Shown: positions 1 to 15,224 of the stretch, one piece after another
Numbering within the stretch: the stretch's first letter is position 1
How the letters are laid out: each line of letters starts with the position of its first letter
NCBI RefSeq assembly: GCF_001984825.2
Contig: NZ_CP043318.1
Location: 248,001-312,000 of the forward strand
From: Enterobacter chengduensis
Lineage (GTDB): Bacteria > Pseudomonadota > Gammaproteobacteria > Enterobacterales > Enterobacteriaceae
Length of the DNA stretch: 64,000 nucleotides
Reading direction: 5' to 3'
The notes under the pieces: generated by a model
The model's database searches: none
Told to the model about the DNA's origin: nothing
The model's input: only the letters and a program-made list of their open reading frames with translations
Made by a program: the position numbers and the translations under genes

Positions 1-1529
<1,529 letters not shown>

Positions 1530-1611
1530 TCATTCCAAAAGTGAAGGACATGGCTTGTCAGACGACGGATGAAGCAAGAGAGGATCGCCCTGGGGCGATA
1601 CAACAGCAGTG

Positions 1612-1711
1612 TGACTCTTGTTCCCTTCGCAGGTATTAGCCTGATCAGGTTCCGCGGATCCCGAATTAACGGTCTCAGCCCGCGCGTTTAAGCGCTGGGC
1701 ACTCCGACAAG
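1612..1711 (-). promoter_or_regulatory. TPP riboswitch (THI element) in the thiC leader
   Basis: On the minus strand the conserved THI-box blocks appear in order: GGGCTGAGA, then GGATCCGCGGAACCTGATCA, then GCTAATACCTGCGAAGGGA. The closing P1 strands CTTGT and ACAAG bracket them. It lies about 85 nt before the thiC start, as in E. coli, where TPP binding blocks ribosome access and promotes termination. Confidence 0.96.
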
Positions 1712-1735
1712 AAAAATCCCCCTCGTGAGAGGGGC
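1711..1735 (-). terminator. Hairpin plus T-run between rsd and the TPP riboswitch
   Basis: The minus strand reads CCCCTC, TCAC, GAGGGG and then GATTTTTC, a compact rho-independent terminator form suitable for ending rsd. It abuts the 5' edge of the TPP aptamer. If the thiC promoter lies upstream of it (candidate at 1746-1774), this hairpin is the first element of the thiC leader instead. Confidence 0.6.
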
Positions 1736-1745
1736 GAATGGTTGT

Positions 1746-1774
1746 AAATTACTCGTTAACGATTAAGAACTCAA
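1746..1774 (-). promoter_or_regulatory. Candidate sigma-70 promoter for thiC
   Basis: The minus strand has TTGAGT (1774-1769), a 17-bp gap and TAATTT (1751-1746). The -35 lies at the very end of rsd. Start would fall just before the 1711-1735 hairpin. This is a motif match only. Confidence 0.35.
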
Positions 1775-2256
1775 GCCGGGCGCGCGACGTTATCTTCGGG
1801 GCTGGCGTTAAGGACGAGGCTAATCAGCTTATCCTCCAGCGTGAATCGCTCTTCCAGCGCTTCGCCAAGGTCGGAAAGCGCCCGCTGGAACTCTAGATAA
1901 TTGTCGTGATCGATGGCGTTCTCAAGCGTGGAATCATAGTAATCCATGATCTGCTGGGTGTTGGCCTCCAGCAGCGGATAGAGTTTGCTGGCCGCTAAAT
2001 ACGGCGTTGTCCCTTCCATTTCACGGATAATGCGTTCATAAATATTGAAATGGCCGTCGGACAGATAGTCGACCAGGCCCTGACAAAAATCATCCAGCGC
2101 TTTTTCATTCAGTCGCATAAACGATTCTTTGCCAGGCTTAATACCGACCAGATTGTAATAAGCCACGAGTAGATGCTTGCGCACATGTAGCCAGCGATCC
2201 ACCAGTTTGTTACTTCCTCTAACGCGCTCAGTCAGGCTTTCCAGCTGGTTTAACAT
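1771..2256 (-). CDS. rsd: Rsd, anti-sigma-70 regulator
   Basis: All-helical protein of 161 aa (E. coli 158) that binds region 4 of the housekeeping sigma factor in stationary phase, freeing core polymerase for RpoS. It starts MLNQLESLTERVRGSNKLVD and keeps the helical-bundle segments (VRKHLLVAYYNLVGIKPG; FNIYERIIREMEG). It is divergent from nudC and upstream of thiC on the same strand, the usual enterobacterial order. The C-terminal ~10 residues (ASPEDNVARPA) are probably variable. Confidence 0.96.
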   Translation of the reverse strand: MLNQLESLTERVRGSNKLVDRWLHVRKHLLVAYYNLVGIKPGKESFMRLNEKALDDFCQGLVDYLSDGHFNIYERIIREMEGTTPYLAASKLYPLLEANTQQIMDYYDSTLENAIDHDNYLEFQRALSDLGEALEERFTLEDKLISLVLNASPEDNVARPA

Positions 2257-2351
2257 GGTCGACTCCGCAAAGTGTAGGATTGAATCTGCTTATCCAGAAT
2301 GTAACCACAATGCTAACAACATGTCAGTGAAGCGAAGGTAGTGCAATAGAT

Positions 2352-3125
2352 ATGGATCGTATTATTGAAAAATCAGATCTTGGTTGGTGGATCGTCAGTC
2401 ACGAACAGAAATTATGGCTCCCTGCCGGAGAAATACCCCATGGCGCGGCCGAGGCGTTCGATCTTGTTGGCCAGCCAGCGCTGAAGATCGGCGAATGGCA
2501 GGGTGAACCCGTGTGGTTGATCCAACAGCCCCGCCGTCAGGATATGGGATCGGTGCGGCAGGTGCTGGATCAGGATGTTGGCCTGTTCCAGCTGGCGGGC
2601 CGCGGCGTACAGCTGGCGGAGTTTTACCGTTCGCATAAATTCTGCGGCTACTGCGGCCATACCATGCGCCCGAGCAAAACCGAGTGGGCGATGCTTTGCA
2701 GCCATTGCCGCGAGCGCTACTACCCGCAGATTGCGCCGTGCATTATCGTCGCCATCCGCCGGGAGGATTCCATCCTGTTGGCGCAGCATACCCGCCATCG
2801 CAACGGCGTTTATACCGTGCTTGCCGGCTTCGTCGAGGTGGGCGAAACGCTGGAGCAGGCGGTGGCGCGCGAGGTGATGGAGGAGAGCGGGATCAAAGTG
2901 AAGAATCTGCGCTACGTCACCTCCCAGCCGTGGCCGTTCCCGCAGTCGCTGATGACGGCATTCATGGCCGAATACGACAGCGGCGAAATCGTTATCGACC
3001 AGAAAGAGCTGCTCGACGCGAACTGGTATCGCTACGACGATTTACCGCTGTTACCCCCGCCGGGCACCGTGGCGCGTCGGCTGATAGAAGATACCGTGGC
3101 GATGTGTCGGGCCGAGTATGAGTAG
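2352..3125 (+). CDS. nudC: NudC, NADH pyrophosphatase / NAD-cap RNA decapping hydrolase
   Basis: Nudix hydrolase that cleaves NAD(H) and removes the NAD cap from RNA 5' ends. At 257 aa it has the E. coli length. A four-cysteine zinc site (CGYC near residue 98, CSHC near 116) precedes the Nudix box ([20 protein letters not shown], about 158-178). The SQPWPFPQS signature that marks the NADH-specific subfamily follows directly. It starts at the ATG at 2352 and runs on to hemE 38 bp downstream. No anomalies seen. Confidence 0.97.
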   Translation: MDRIIEKSDLGWWIVSHEQKLWLPAGEIPHGAAEAFDLVGQPALKIGEWQGEPVWLIQQPRRQDMGSVRQVLDQDVGLFQLAGRGVQLAEFYRSHKFCGYCGHTMRPSKTEWAMLCSHCRERYYPQIAPCIIVAIRREDSILLAQHTRHRNGVYTVLAGFVEVGETLEQAVAREVMEESGIKVKNLRYVTSQPWPFPQSLMTAFMAEYDSGEIVIDQKELLDANWYRYDDLPLLPPPGTVARRLIEDTVAMCRAEYE

Positions 3126-3163
3126 TGTTACACTGGGGCCATGACGCTTAAGGAACTGCAAAA

Positions 3164-4228
<1,065 letters not shown>

Positions 4229-4237
4229 GGAGTGATT

Positions 4238-4909
4238 ATGGATCTCGCGTCGCTACGCGCTCAGCAAATCGAACTGGCCTCATCGGTGATCCGCGAGGAT
4301 CGTCTGGATAAAGATCCTCCGCAGTACATTGGCGGAGCCGACGTCGGGTTCGAACAGGGTGGGGAAGTGACGCGAGCGGCGATGGTGGTGCTGAAATACC
4401 CTTCTCTTGAGCTGGTGGAGTACAAGGTCGCGCGTATCGCCACCACCATGCCGTACATTCCGGGCTTTCTCTCCTTCCGCGAATATCCCGCGCTGCTGGC
4501 GGCGTGGGAGCAACTCTCGCAAAAACCTGATCTGCTGTTTGTCGATGGACACGGTATTTCACACCCGCGCCGTTTAGGCGTTGCCAGCCACTTTGGGCTG
4601 CTGGTGGATGTGCCGACCATCGGCGTCGCCAAGAAGCGCCTGTGCGGCGCGTTTGAACCGCTTTCTGCCGAGCCGGGCGCGCTGGCGCCGCTTATTCATA
4701 AAGGTGAGCAGCTGGCGTGGGTCTGGCGCAGCAAGGCACGCTGTAACCCGCTCTTTATTGCCACCGGCCACCGGGTCAGCATGGACAGCGCGCTGGCGTG
4801 GGTGCAGCGCTGCATGAAGGGCTACCGCCTGCCGGAGCCGACGCGCTGGGCCGACGCCGTGGCCTCTTCGCGTCCGGCTTTTGTTCGTTGGCAGGAAATT
4901 CAGCGATGA
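4238..4909 (+). CDS. nfi: Nfi, endonuclease V
   Basis: Deoxyinosine 3' endonuclease that nicks DNA at deaminated adenine. The ATG at 4238 is chosen because AAGGAG sits 5 nt upstream and the product (223 aa, [13 protein letters not shown]) has the E. coli length; an in-frame GTG at 4232 lies within the Shine-Dalgarno. Catalytic-region motifs are visible: [21 protein letters not shown] and [14 protein letters not shown]. It lies between hemE and yjaG in the standard order. Confidence 0.96.
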   Translation: MDLASLRAQQIELASSVIREDRLDKDPPQYIGGADVGFEQGGEVTRAAMVVLKYPSLELVEYKVARIATTMPYIPGFLSFREYPALLAAWEQLSQKPDLLFVDGHGISHPRRLGVASHFGLLVDVPTIGVAKKRLCGAFEPLSAEPGALAPLIHKGEQLAWVWRSKARCNPLFIATGHRVSMDSALAWVQRCMKGYRLPEPTRWADAVASSRPAFVRWQEIQR

Positions 4910-4950
4910 TTCAGGTAAACTGCGCCTAATTTTCGATTCGAGAGATCATC

Positions 4951-5541
4951 ATGCTACAAAACCCGATTCACCTGCGCCTTGAGAAACTTGAAAGCTGGCA
5001 GCACGTGACGTTTATGGCTTGCCTGTGCGAGCGCATGTATCCCAACTATGCCGCGTTCTGTAAGGAAACGGGCTTTGGTGATGGCCATATCTACCGCCGC
5101 ATTCTGGATCTGATCTGGGAAACGCTGACGGTGAAGGACGCGCAGGTGAACTTCGACTCCCAGCTTGAAAAGCTGGAAGAGGCGATTCCGGTTGCGGATG
5201 ATTTTGACCTCTACGGCGTCTACCCGGCGATCGATGCCTGCGTGGCGTTAAGCGAACTGCTCCACTCTCGCCTGAGCGGTGAGACGCTGGAGCACGCTAT
5301 TGAAGTCAGTAAGGCATCGATTACGACCGTCGCGATGCTGGAAATGACCCAGGAAGGTCGCGAGATGACCGACGAAGAGCTGCGTGCGAACCCGGCGGTT
5401 GAGCAAGAATGGGACATTCAGTGGGAAATTTTCCGCCTGCTGGCAGAGTGTGAAGAACGCGATATTGAGCTGATAAAAGGGCTACGCGCGGACTTGCGAG
5501 AGGCTGGCGAGAGCAATATTGGTATAATTTTTAACCAATGA
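4951..5541 (+). CDS. yjaG: YjaG, DUF416 family protein
   Basis: Protein of 196 aa, the E. coli length, of the DUF416 family. Function is not established. It is acidic and helix-rich, with no signal peptide or membrane segment, so probably cytosolic. It starts MLQNPIHLRLEKLESW behind GAGAG. It sits between nfi and hupA as in E. coli. Family assignment is firm; no role is claimed. Confidence 0.92.
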   Translation: MLQNPIHLRLEKLESWQHVTFMACLCERMYPNYAAFCKETGFGDGHIYRRILDLIWETLTVKDAQVNFDSQLEKLEEAIPVADDFDLYGVYPAIDACVALSELLHSRLSGETLEHAIEVSKASITTVAMLEMTQEGREMTDEELRANPAVEQEWDIQWEIFRLLAECEERDIELIKGLRADLREAGESNIGIIFNQ

Positions 5542-5727
5542 GACAATAAAACTTGAGATAACGCCCGTTTTGTCGCTCCTCGACTCTTCCCTTTCGCCCC
5601 TTGTCTGGTCTACATTTGTGGGGCGAATAAAAGTGGCTATCGGTGCGTGTATGCAGGAGAGTGCTTTTTTGGCATTTTCGTCGCACTCGATGCTTAGCAA
5701 GCGATAAACACATTGAAAGGATAACTT

Positions 5728-6000
5728 ATGAACAAGACTCAACTGATTGATGTAATTGCGGACAAGGCTGATCTGTCTAAAGTGCAGGCTAAAGCTGCTC
5801 TGGAATCTACCCTGGCTGCTATTACTGAGTCTCTGAAAGAAGGTGATGCTGTACAACTGGTTGGTTTCGGTACCTTCAAAGTGAACCACCGCGCTGAGCG
5901 TACTGGCCGCAACCCGCAGACCGGTAAAGAAATCAAAATCGCCGCAGCTAACGTGCCGGCATTTGTTTCTGGTAAAGCACTGAAAGACGCTGTTAAGTAA
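5728..6000 (+). CDS. hupA: HupA, HU alpha subunit
   Basis: Nucleoid-associated DNA-bending protein of 90 aa, essentially identical to E. coli HU-alpha. It starts [18 protein letters not shown]; the beta-arm contains the family signature [20 protein letters not shown], and it ends ALKDAVK. Codon use is strongly biased to abundant tRNAs, as expected for a very highly expressed gene. It has its own 186-bp upstream region and a strong terminator just after the stop (6030-6054). Confidence 0.99.
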   Translation: MNKTQLIDVIADKADLSKVQAKAALESTLAAITESLKEGDAVQLVGFGTFKVNHRAERTGRNPQTGKEIKIAAANVPAFVSGKALKDAVK

Positions 6001-6005
6001 GACGC

Positions 6006-6704
6006 GTGGCAGTGAACAGTTTTAGCGAAGGGGCGGTAACGCCCCTTTTGTCTTTCTGGCGTGGAACGCTCGCGCTGGCAGGCATGCTGCTGCTGTCAGC
6101 CTGCAGCCACGATACCTCCCTGCCGCCGTTTACCGCCAGCGGTTACGCGGACAACCAGGGCGCAGTCAGGATCTGGCGCAAAGACTCCGACGGCGAAGTG
6201 CATTTGCTTTCTGCCTTCAGCCCGTGGCACAACGGTAATACGTCGACGGCGGAATATCGCTGGCAGGGAGATGACCTGTCGCTGATTGAACTGAACGTCT
6301 ACAGCAAGACCCCCGAACACGTGAAAGTGCGTTTTGATGACCATGGCGAGCTGAGCTTTATGCAGCGCGAAGTCAGCGGTCAAAAACAGCAGCTTTCCAG
6401 CGACCAAATCGCCCTCTATCGTTATCGTGCCGAACAAATCCGCCAGACCAGCGATGCGCTTCGTCTGGGTCGCGTTGTGCTGCGCCAGGGGCGCTGGCAT
6501 GCCGATGGAACGGTAACCACCTGCGAAGGACAAACGGTGAAGCCTGAGCTTGAATCCTGGGCGACCGAACATATTCAACGCCGTCAGCGTCATTCATCAA
6601 TGGAGGTGAGTGTGGCGTGGCTTGAGGCGCCGGAAGGCTCTCAGCTGCTGCTGGTGGCAAACGAAGACTTCTGCACCTGGCAGCCGACAGAGAAGAGTTT
6701 TTAG
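6006..6704 (+). CDS. yjaH: YjaH, DUF1481 lipoprotein
   Basis: Probable outer- or inner-membrane lipoprotein of the DUF1481 family; function unknown. The longest frame starts at the GTG at 6006 (232 aa). A lipobox LLLSAC follows a hydrophobic run about 30 residues in. The segment between 6006 and the lipobox contains the hupA terminator hairpin, so the start is uncertain: a TTG at 6048 would give MSFWRGTLALAGMLLLSAC, a textbook lipoprotein signal. It converges on purD across a boxC repeat. E. coli has zraPSR at this point; those genes are absent here. Confidence 0.85.
   Translation: MAVNSFSEGAVTPLLSFWRGTLALAGMLLLSACSHDTSLPPFTASGYADNQGAVRIWRKDSDGEVHLLSAFSPWHNGNTSTAEYRWQGDDLSLIELNVYSKTPEHVKVRFDDHGELSFMQREVSGQKQQLSSDQIALYRYRAEQIRQTSDALRLGRVVLRQGRWHADGTVTTCEGQTVKPELESWATEHIQRRQRHSSMEVSVAWLEAPEGSQLLLVANEDFCTWQPTEKSF
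6030..6054 (+). terminator. hupA rho-independent terminator
   Basis: GGGGCG, loop GTAA, CGCCCC, then TTTTGTCTTTC. It sits 30 bp after the hupA stop and inside the 5' end of the longest yjaH frame. Confidence 0.85.
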
Positions 6705-6706
6705 TT

Positions 6707-6742
6707 CCCTCTCCCCTATGGGGAGAGGGTTAGGGTGAGGGG
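6707..6742 (+). repeat. boxC-like palindrome, TTA-tail type
   Basis: Stem CCCTCTCCCC / GGGGAGAGGG with a 3' tail TTAGGGTGAGGGG. A single copy in the 52-bp gap between the convergent genes yjaH and purD. It could act as a bidirectional mRNA-end structure. Confidence 0.85.
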
Positions 6743-6756
6743 AACAGACGTCTCCC

Positions 6757-8049
6757 TTACTCCCCCTGCTCGCGGGCAATCGCGCGATAACCGATATCCT
6801 GACGGCTAAAGCTGCCGTTCCAGTGAATATCCGCCATCAGCGCATAGGCGCGCTTCTGCGCTTCAGCCACGGTATGACCCAGCGCGGTCGCACACAGCAC
6901 GCGTCCGCCGTTAGTCAGCACGCGGTCATCATCAGCCAGTTTCGTACCTGCGTGGAACACCTTCGCACCGTCAATCTCTTCCAGCGGCAGACCGTGGATC
7001 TCATCACCGGTGCTGTAGTTGCCCGGATAACCACCCGCAGCAATCACCACGCCCAGAGACGCACGCTCGTCCCACTCTGAGGTTTTCTCGTCGAGCTTGC
7101 CGTCGCAGGCGGCCAGGCACAGATCCACAAGGTCGGATTTCATGCGCAGCATGATGGGCTGCGTTTCCGGATCGCCAAAGCGGCAGTTGAATTCGATAAC
7201 CTTAGGGTTGCCCTGCTTGTCGATCATCAGGCCCGCATAGAGGAAACCGGTGTAGGTATTGCCTTCCGCCGCCATTCCCTTCACGGTAGGCCAGATGATG
7301 CGATCCATCGTGCGCTGGTGGACGTCGTCAGTGACCACCGGAGCAGGGGAGTAGGCGCCCATCCCGCCGGTATTAGGCCCCGTATCGCCATTGCCCACAC
7401 GCTTGTGATCCTGGCTGGTGGCCATCGGCAGAACGTGCTCGCCGTCGACCATCACGATAAAGCTCGCCTCTTCACCGTCGAGGAACTCCTCAATCACGAT
7501 GCGGTGGCCCGCATCGCCAAAGGCGTTACCTGCCAGCATGTCCTGAACCGCGGCTTCGGCTTCTTCGAGCGTCATCGCGACGATCACGCCTTTACCGGCG
7601 GCCAGACCGTCGGCCTTGATCACAATCGGCGCGCCCTTCTCACGTAAGTAGGCCAGAGCAGGCTCCACTTCAGTGAAATTCTGATATTCCGCCGTCGGGA
7701 TGTTATGACGCGCGAGGAAATCTTTGGTGAAGGCTTTGGAGCCTTCCAGCTGCGCGGCGCCTTCCGTTGGGCCAAAGATTTTCAGGCCCGCTGCGCGGAA
7801 TGCGTCAACAACGCCAATCACCAGCGGGGCTTCCGGGCCGACGATGGTCAGGTCGATTTTCTCGCTCTGGGCAAAGCTCAGCAGCGCCGGAATGTCGGTT
7901 ACGCCAATGGCGACGTTCTGTAGCGTCGGCTCCAGTGCGGTACCGGCGTTGCCCGGTGCCACGAAGACCGTTTTCACCTGCGGAGACTGCGCCGCTTTCC
8001 ATGCCAGAGCGTGCTCGCGTCCGCCGTTACCAATGATTAATACTTTCAT
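6757..8049 (-). CDS. purD: PurD, phosphoribosylamine-glycine ligase (GARS)
   Basis: ATP-grasp ligase joining glycine to phosphoribosylamine, step 2 of purine synthesis. At 430 aa it is one residue longer than E. coli. It starts MKVLIIGNGGREHALAW and carries the ATP-grasp core (PIVIKADGLAAGKGV, near residue 138) and the metal-binding segment VIEFNCRFGDPETQ near 290. It is the second gene of purHD, beginning 15 bp after purH stops, and so should be under the PurR site upstream of purH. Confidence 0.98.
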   Translation of the reverse strand: MKVLIIGNGGREHALAWKAAQSPQVKTVFVAPGNAGTALEPTLQNVAIGVTDIPALLSFAQSEKIDLTIVGPEAPLVIGVVDAFRAAGLKIFGPTEGAAQLEGSKAFTKDFLARHNIPTAEYQNFTEVEPALAYLREKGAPIVIKADGLAAGKGVIVAMTLEEAEAAVQDMLAGNAFGDAGHRIVIEEFLDGEEASFIVMVDGEHVLPMATSQDHKRVGNGDTGPNTGGMGAYSPAPVVTDDVHQRTMDRIIWPTVKGMAAEGNTYTGFLYAGLMIDKQGNPKVIEFNCRFGDPETQPIMLRMKSDLVDLCLAACDGKLDEKTSEWDERASLGVVIAAGGYPGNYSTGDEIHGLPLEEIDGAKVFHAGTKLADDDRVLTNGGRVLCATALGHTVAEAQKRAYALMADIHWNGSFSRQDIGYRAIAREQGE

Positions 8050-8064
8050 TTTCTGCTCCGGAAA

Positions 8065-9654
8065 TTAATGGCGGAAGTGACGCATGTCGGTGAAGATCAT
8101 CGCAATGCCGTGTTCGTCGGCGGCGGCAATCACTTCGTCATCGCGGATAGAACCACCAGGCTGGATCACGCAGGTGATGCCGACAGCGGCTGCAGCGTCG
8201 ATACCGTCACGGAACGGGAAGAAGGCGTCAGAAGCCATGGCGGAGCCTTTGACTTCCAGACCTTCATCGCCTGCTTTAATACCCGCGATTTTCGCCGAGT
8301 AAACGCGGCTCATCTGCCCTGCGCCTATCCCGATGGTCATGTTCTCTTTGGCGTAGACGATGGCGTTGGATTTAACGAACTTCGCCACCTTCCAGCAGAA
8401 CAGCGCGTCACGTAGCTCCTGTTCGGTCGGCTGACGCTTAGTGACGACGCGCAGGTCGGCTTCGGTCACCATACCCAGGTCGCGATCCTGAACCAGCAGA
8501 CCGCCGTTCACGCGCTTGAAGTCCAGGCCCGCTACACGTTCTGCCCACTGACCGCAAACCAGCACGCGCACGTTCTGTTTCGCCGCGGTGATTTTCAGCG
8601 CCTCTTCGGAGGCCGATGGCGCGATGATCACTTCAACAAACTGGCGGGAGATAATGGCCTGAGCCGTTTCAGCATCCAGCTCGCGGTTGAAGGCGATAAT
8701 GCCGCCGAATGCGGAGGTCGGGTCGGTTTTGTACGCGCGATCGTAAGCGTCCAGAATAGAGGTGCTTACCGCGACGCCGCATGGGTTGGCGTGCTTGACG
8801 ATAACGCAGGCCGGCTCGCTGAATTCTTTCACGCATTCCAGCGCGGCGTCGGTGTCGGCAATGTTGTTATAGGAGAGCGCCTTGCCCTGAACCTGCTGGG
8901 CAGTTGCAACAGAGGCTTCTTTTACCTCTTCTTCTATATAGAAGGCTGCCTGCTGGTGGCTGTTCTCACCGTAACGCATATCCTGCTTCTTAATGAAGTT
9001 CAGGTTCAACGTACGTGGGAAGCGGCCAGAAGGATCTTTGCTTTCACCGTGATAGGCCGGTACCAGGCTACCGAAGTAGTTGGCGATCATGCTGTCGTAC
9101 GCCGCGGTGTGCTCGAAGGCTTTAATGGCGAGGTCGAAGCGCGTTTCCAGGGTCAGCGACCCTTCGTTGGCGTCCATCTCGTTAATAATGGGGGTGTAAT
9201 CGCTGCTCTTTACCACGATGGCGACATCTTTATGGTTCTTGGCTGCGGATCGCACCATGGTCGGGCCGCCGATATCAATATTCTCTACGGCATCTTCCAG
9301 AGAGCAGCCTTCGCGGGCAACGGTCTGGGCAAACGGGTAGAGGTTAACGACAACCATGTCGATCGGCGCGATGTCGTGCTGCTCCATAATGCCGTCGTCC
9401 TGACCGCGACGGCCAAGAATACCGCCGTGGACTTTCGGATGCAGAGTTTTGACGCGTCCATCCATCATTTCCGGGAAACCGGTGTAATCGGACACTTCGG
9501 TAACCGGCAGGCCTTTATCTGCTAACAGGCGAGCGGTACCGCCTGTGGAAAGCAGCTCTACACCGCGTGCAGAAAGTGCCTGAGCGAATTCGACGATACC
9601 GGCTTTATCAGAAACACTGAGCAGAGCGCGGCGGACTGGACGACGTTGTTGCAT
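8065..9654 (-). CDS. purH: PurH, AICAR transformylase / IMP cyclohydrolase
   Basis: Bifunctional enzyme for the last two steps to IMP: formyl transfer to AICAR (C-terminal domain) and ring closure (N-terminal MGS-like domain). The start at 9654 ([17 protein letters not shown]) has an AGGGGA Shine-Dalgarno and gives 529 aa, exactly the E. coli length; a 7-codon upstream extension is rejected. Visible segments include the cyclohydrolase [15 protein letters not shown] and transformylase KHANPCGVA and PFRDGID. Promoter, PurR operator and a leader hairpin lie upstream. Confidence 0.98.
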   Translation of the reverse strand: MQQRRPVRRALLSVSDKAGIVEFAQALSARGVELLSTGGTARLLADKGLPVTEVSDYTGFPEMMDGRVKTLHPKVHGGILGRRGQDDGIMEQHDIAPIDMVVVNLYPFAQTVAREGCSLEDAVENIDIGGPTMVRSAAKNHKDVAIVVKSSDYTPIINEMDANEGSLTLETRFDLAIKAFEHTAAYDSMIANYFGSLVPAYHGESKDPSGRFPRTLNLNFIKKQDMRYGENSHQQAAFYIEEEVKEASVATAQQVQGKALSYNNIADTDAALECVKEFSEPACVIVKHANPCGVAVSTSILDAYDRAYKTDPTSAFGGIIAFNRELDAETAQAIISRQFVEVIIAPSASEEALKITAAKQNVRVLVCGQWAERVAGLDFKRVNGGLLVQDRDLGMVTEADLRVVTKRQPTEQELRDALFCWKVAKFVKSNAIVYAKENMTIGIGAGQMSRVYSAKIAGIKAGDEGLEVKGSAMASDAFFPFRDGIDAAAAVGITCVIQPGGSIRDDEVIAAADEHGIAMIFTDMRHFRH

Positions 9655-9688
9655 GGTAAATCCCCTGGATTTCACGATTACAGAGAGC

Positions 9689-9723
9689 GTTAGATGAATT
9701 TTCCTGTGAAAAACTCATCTAAC
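9689..9723 (-). promoter_or_regulatory. Stem-loop in the purHD leader
   Basis: Perfect 9-bp inverted repeat GTTAGATGA ... TCATCTAAC separated by 17 nt, lying between the presumed purH start of transcription and its Shine-Dalgarno. There is no T-run, so it is not a simple terminator; it may stabilise the mRNA or affect translation. Confidence 0.55.
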
Positions 9724-9756
9724 ACACCTGACGGGGCATCCTTGTTAAGCGCGAGC

Positions 9757-9785
9757 ATTTTAACGAAAACGTTTGCGCAACGCTC
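9757..9785 (-). promoter_or_regulatory. purHD promoter with PurR operator
   Basis: The minus strand carries GCGCAAACGTTTTCGT (9778-9763), a full match to the PurR consensus, directly abutting a -10 element TAAAAT (9762-9757). A weak -35 (GAGCGT) lies 17 bp upstream. The operator fills the -35/-10 spacer, so PurR with hypoxanthine or guanine should block polymerase. Confidence 0.88.
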
Positions 9786-9895
9786 GCACATTTTCACTTT
9801 TTCGTATCATTGTGGATAAGTCTGTGTGTAAAAAGGTATAAGGCGGGGTTTTGCTGTGGAATGCAGCAGTCAGCCATTTTTCTGTCATTTAGCGG

Positions 9896-9923
9896 TTGCG
9901 GCCCGCTGAGAACTCCCTATAAT
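9896..9923 (+). promoter_or_regulatory. rRNA operon promoter P1
   Basis: TTGCGG, 16-bp spacer, TATAAT, then GCGCCTCC, a GC-rich discriminator typical of stringently controlled rrn P1 promoters. The roughly 100 bp upstream (A/T tracts) would hold the UP element and Fis sites; I did not assign individual Fis sites. Confidence 0.85.
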
Positions 9924-10004
9924 GCGCCTCCATCGACACGGCGGATGTGAATCACTTCACAAACAGCCGGTTCGGTTGAAGAGAAAAAATCCTGAAATAA
10001 CGGG

Positions 10005-10032
10005 TTGACTCTGAAAGAGGAAAGCGTAATAT
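10005..10032 (+). promoter_or_regulatory. rRNA operon promoter P2
   Basis: TTGACT, 16-bp spacer, TAATAT, about 110 bp after P1, as in E. coli rrn operons. A boxB-like hairpin (CGCAACGG / CCGCGTTGC) and the boxA antitermination sequence TGCTCTTTAACAA (10071-10083) follow, so NusB/NusE-dependent antitermination is expected. Confidence 0.85.
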
Positions 10033-10214
10033 ACGCCACCTCGCAACGGTGAGCGAAAGCCGCGTTGCACTGCTCTTTAACAATTTATCAGACAATCTGT
10101 GTGGGCACTCAAAGTGACATGGATTCTTAATGTCTTCGGACAATAAATGAATACCAAGTCTCTGAGTGAACATACGTAATTCATTACGAAGTTTAATTCA
10201 CGAGCATCAAACTT

Positions 10215-11756
<1,542 letters not shown>

Positions 11757-11954
11757 CCTTAAAGAACCTGCCTTTGTAGTGCTCACACAGATTGTCTGAT
11801 GAATGATGAACTTCTGAATGTACTTTTGAGTGCATTAAGAAGTTTTGCTCTTTAAAAATCTGGATCAAGCTGAAAATTGAAACGACACACATGTTATGTG
11901 TGTTCGAGTCTCTCAAATTTTCGCAATCAGAAGTGAAACATCTTCGGGTTGTGA
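11757..11954 (+). other. 16S-23S spacer lacking a tRNA gene
   Basis: The 198-nt spacer holds a stem-loop (AACTTCT ... AGAAGTT with inner ATGTAC / GTGCAT, about 11810-11845), a second boxA (TTTGCTCTTTAAAAATC) and the conserved 23S processing-stem sequence. No tRNA-Glu, tRNA-Ile or tRNA-Ala sequence is present, unlike every E. coli rrn operon. Confidence 0.9.
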
Positions 11955-14859
<2,905 letters not shown>

Positions 14860-14930
14860 ACAACGCCGAAGATGTTTTGGCGGTGAGACGAACAATCAGA
14901 TTTCAGCTTTGATACAGATTAAACAGAATT

Positions 14931-15050
14931 TGCCTGGCGGCTTTAGCGCGGTGGTCCCACCTGACCCCATGCCGAACTCAGAAGTGAAACGCCGTAGCGC
15001 CGATGATAGTGTGGGGTCTCCCCATGTGAGAGTAGGGAACTGCCAGGCAT
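14931..15050 (+). rRNA. rrf: 5S ribosomal RNA
   Basis: TGCCTGGCGGC ... GCCAGGCAT, 120 nt, with complementary ends and the usual loop sequences (CCCATGCCGAACTCAGAAGT). No distal tRNA follows. Confidence 0.98.
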
Positions 15051-15061
15051 CAAATAAGAAG

Positions 15062-15092
15062 AACCCCGTACCGTAAGGTGCGGGGTTTTTTG
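15062..15092 (+). terminator. rRNA operon terminator
   Basis: AACCCCGTACC, GTAA, GGTGCGGGGTT followed by TTTTTGCTTTTG, a strong intrinsic terminator 12 bp after 5S. Confidence 0.92.
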
Positions 15093-15173
15093 CTTTTGTT
15101 TTTCACCCTCTCCTTGAAACTTTCTCACCTTCCGCTTGCAGACTCGACATTATCCTCGTTTCTGGGTATTGTT

Positions 15174-15205
15174 AGCTATCTGGATGTCTAAACGTTTATA
15201 CGTAT
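15174..15205 (+). promoter_or_regulatory. Four tandem Met boxes (MetJ operator) upstream of metA
   Basis: Four contiguous 8-mers, AGCTATCT, GGATGTCT, AAACGTTT and ATACGTAT, each resemble the MetJ consensus AGACGTCT. They end 19 bp before the metA ATG. MetJ with S-adenosylmethionine should bind cooperatively here and repress metA. Confidence 0.9.
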
Positions 15206-15224
15206 GCTGTGAGGATACAAAGCT

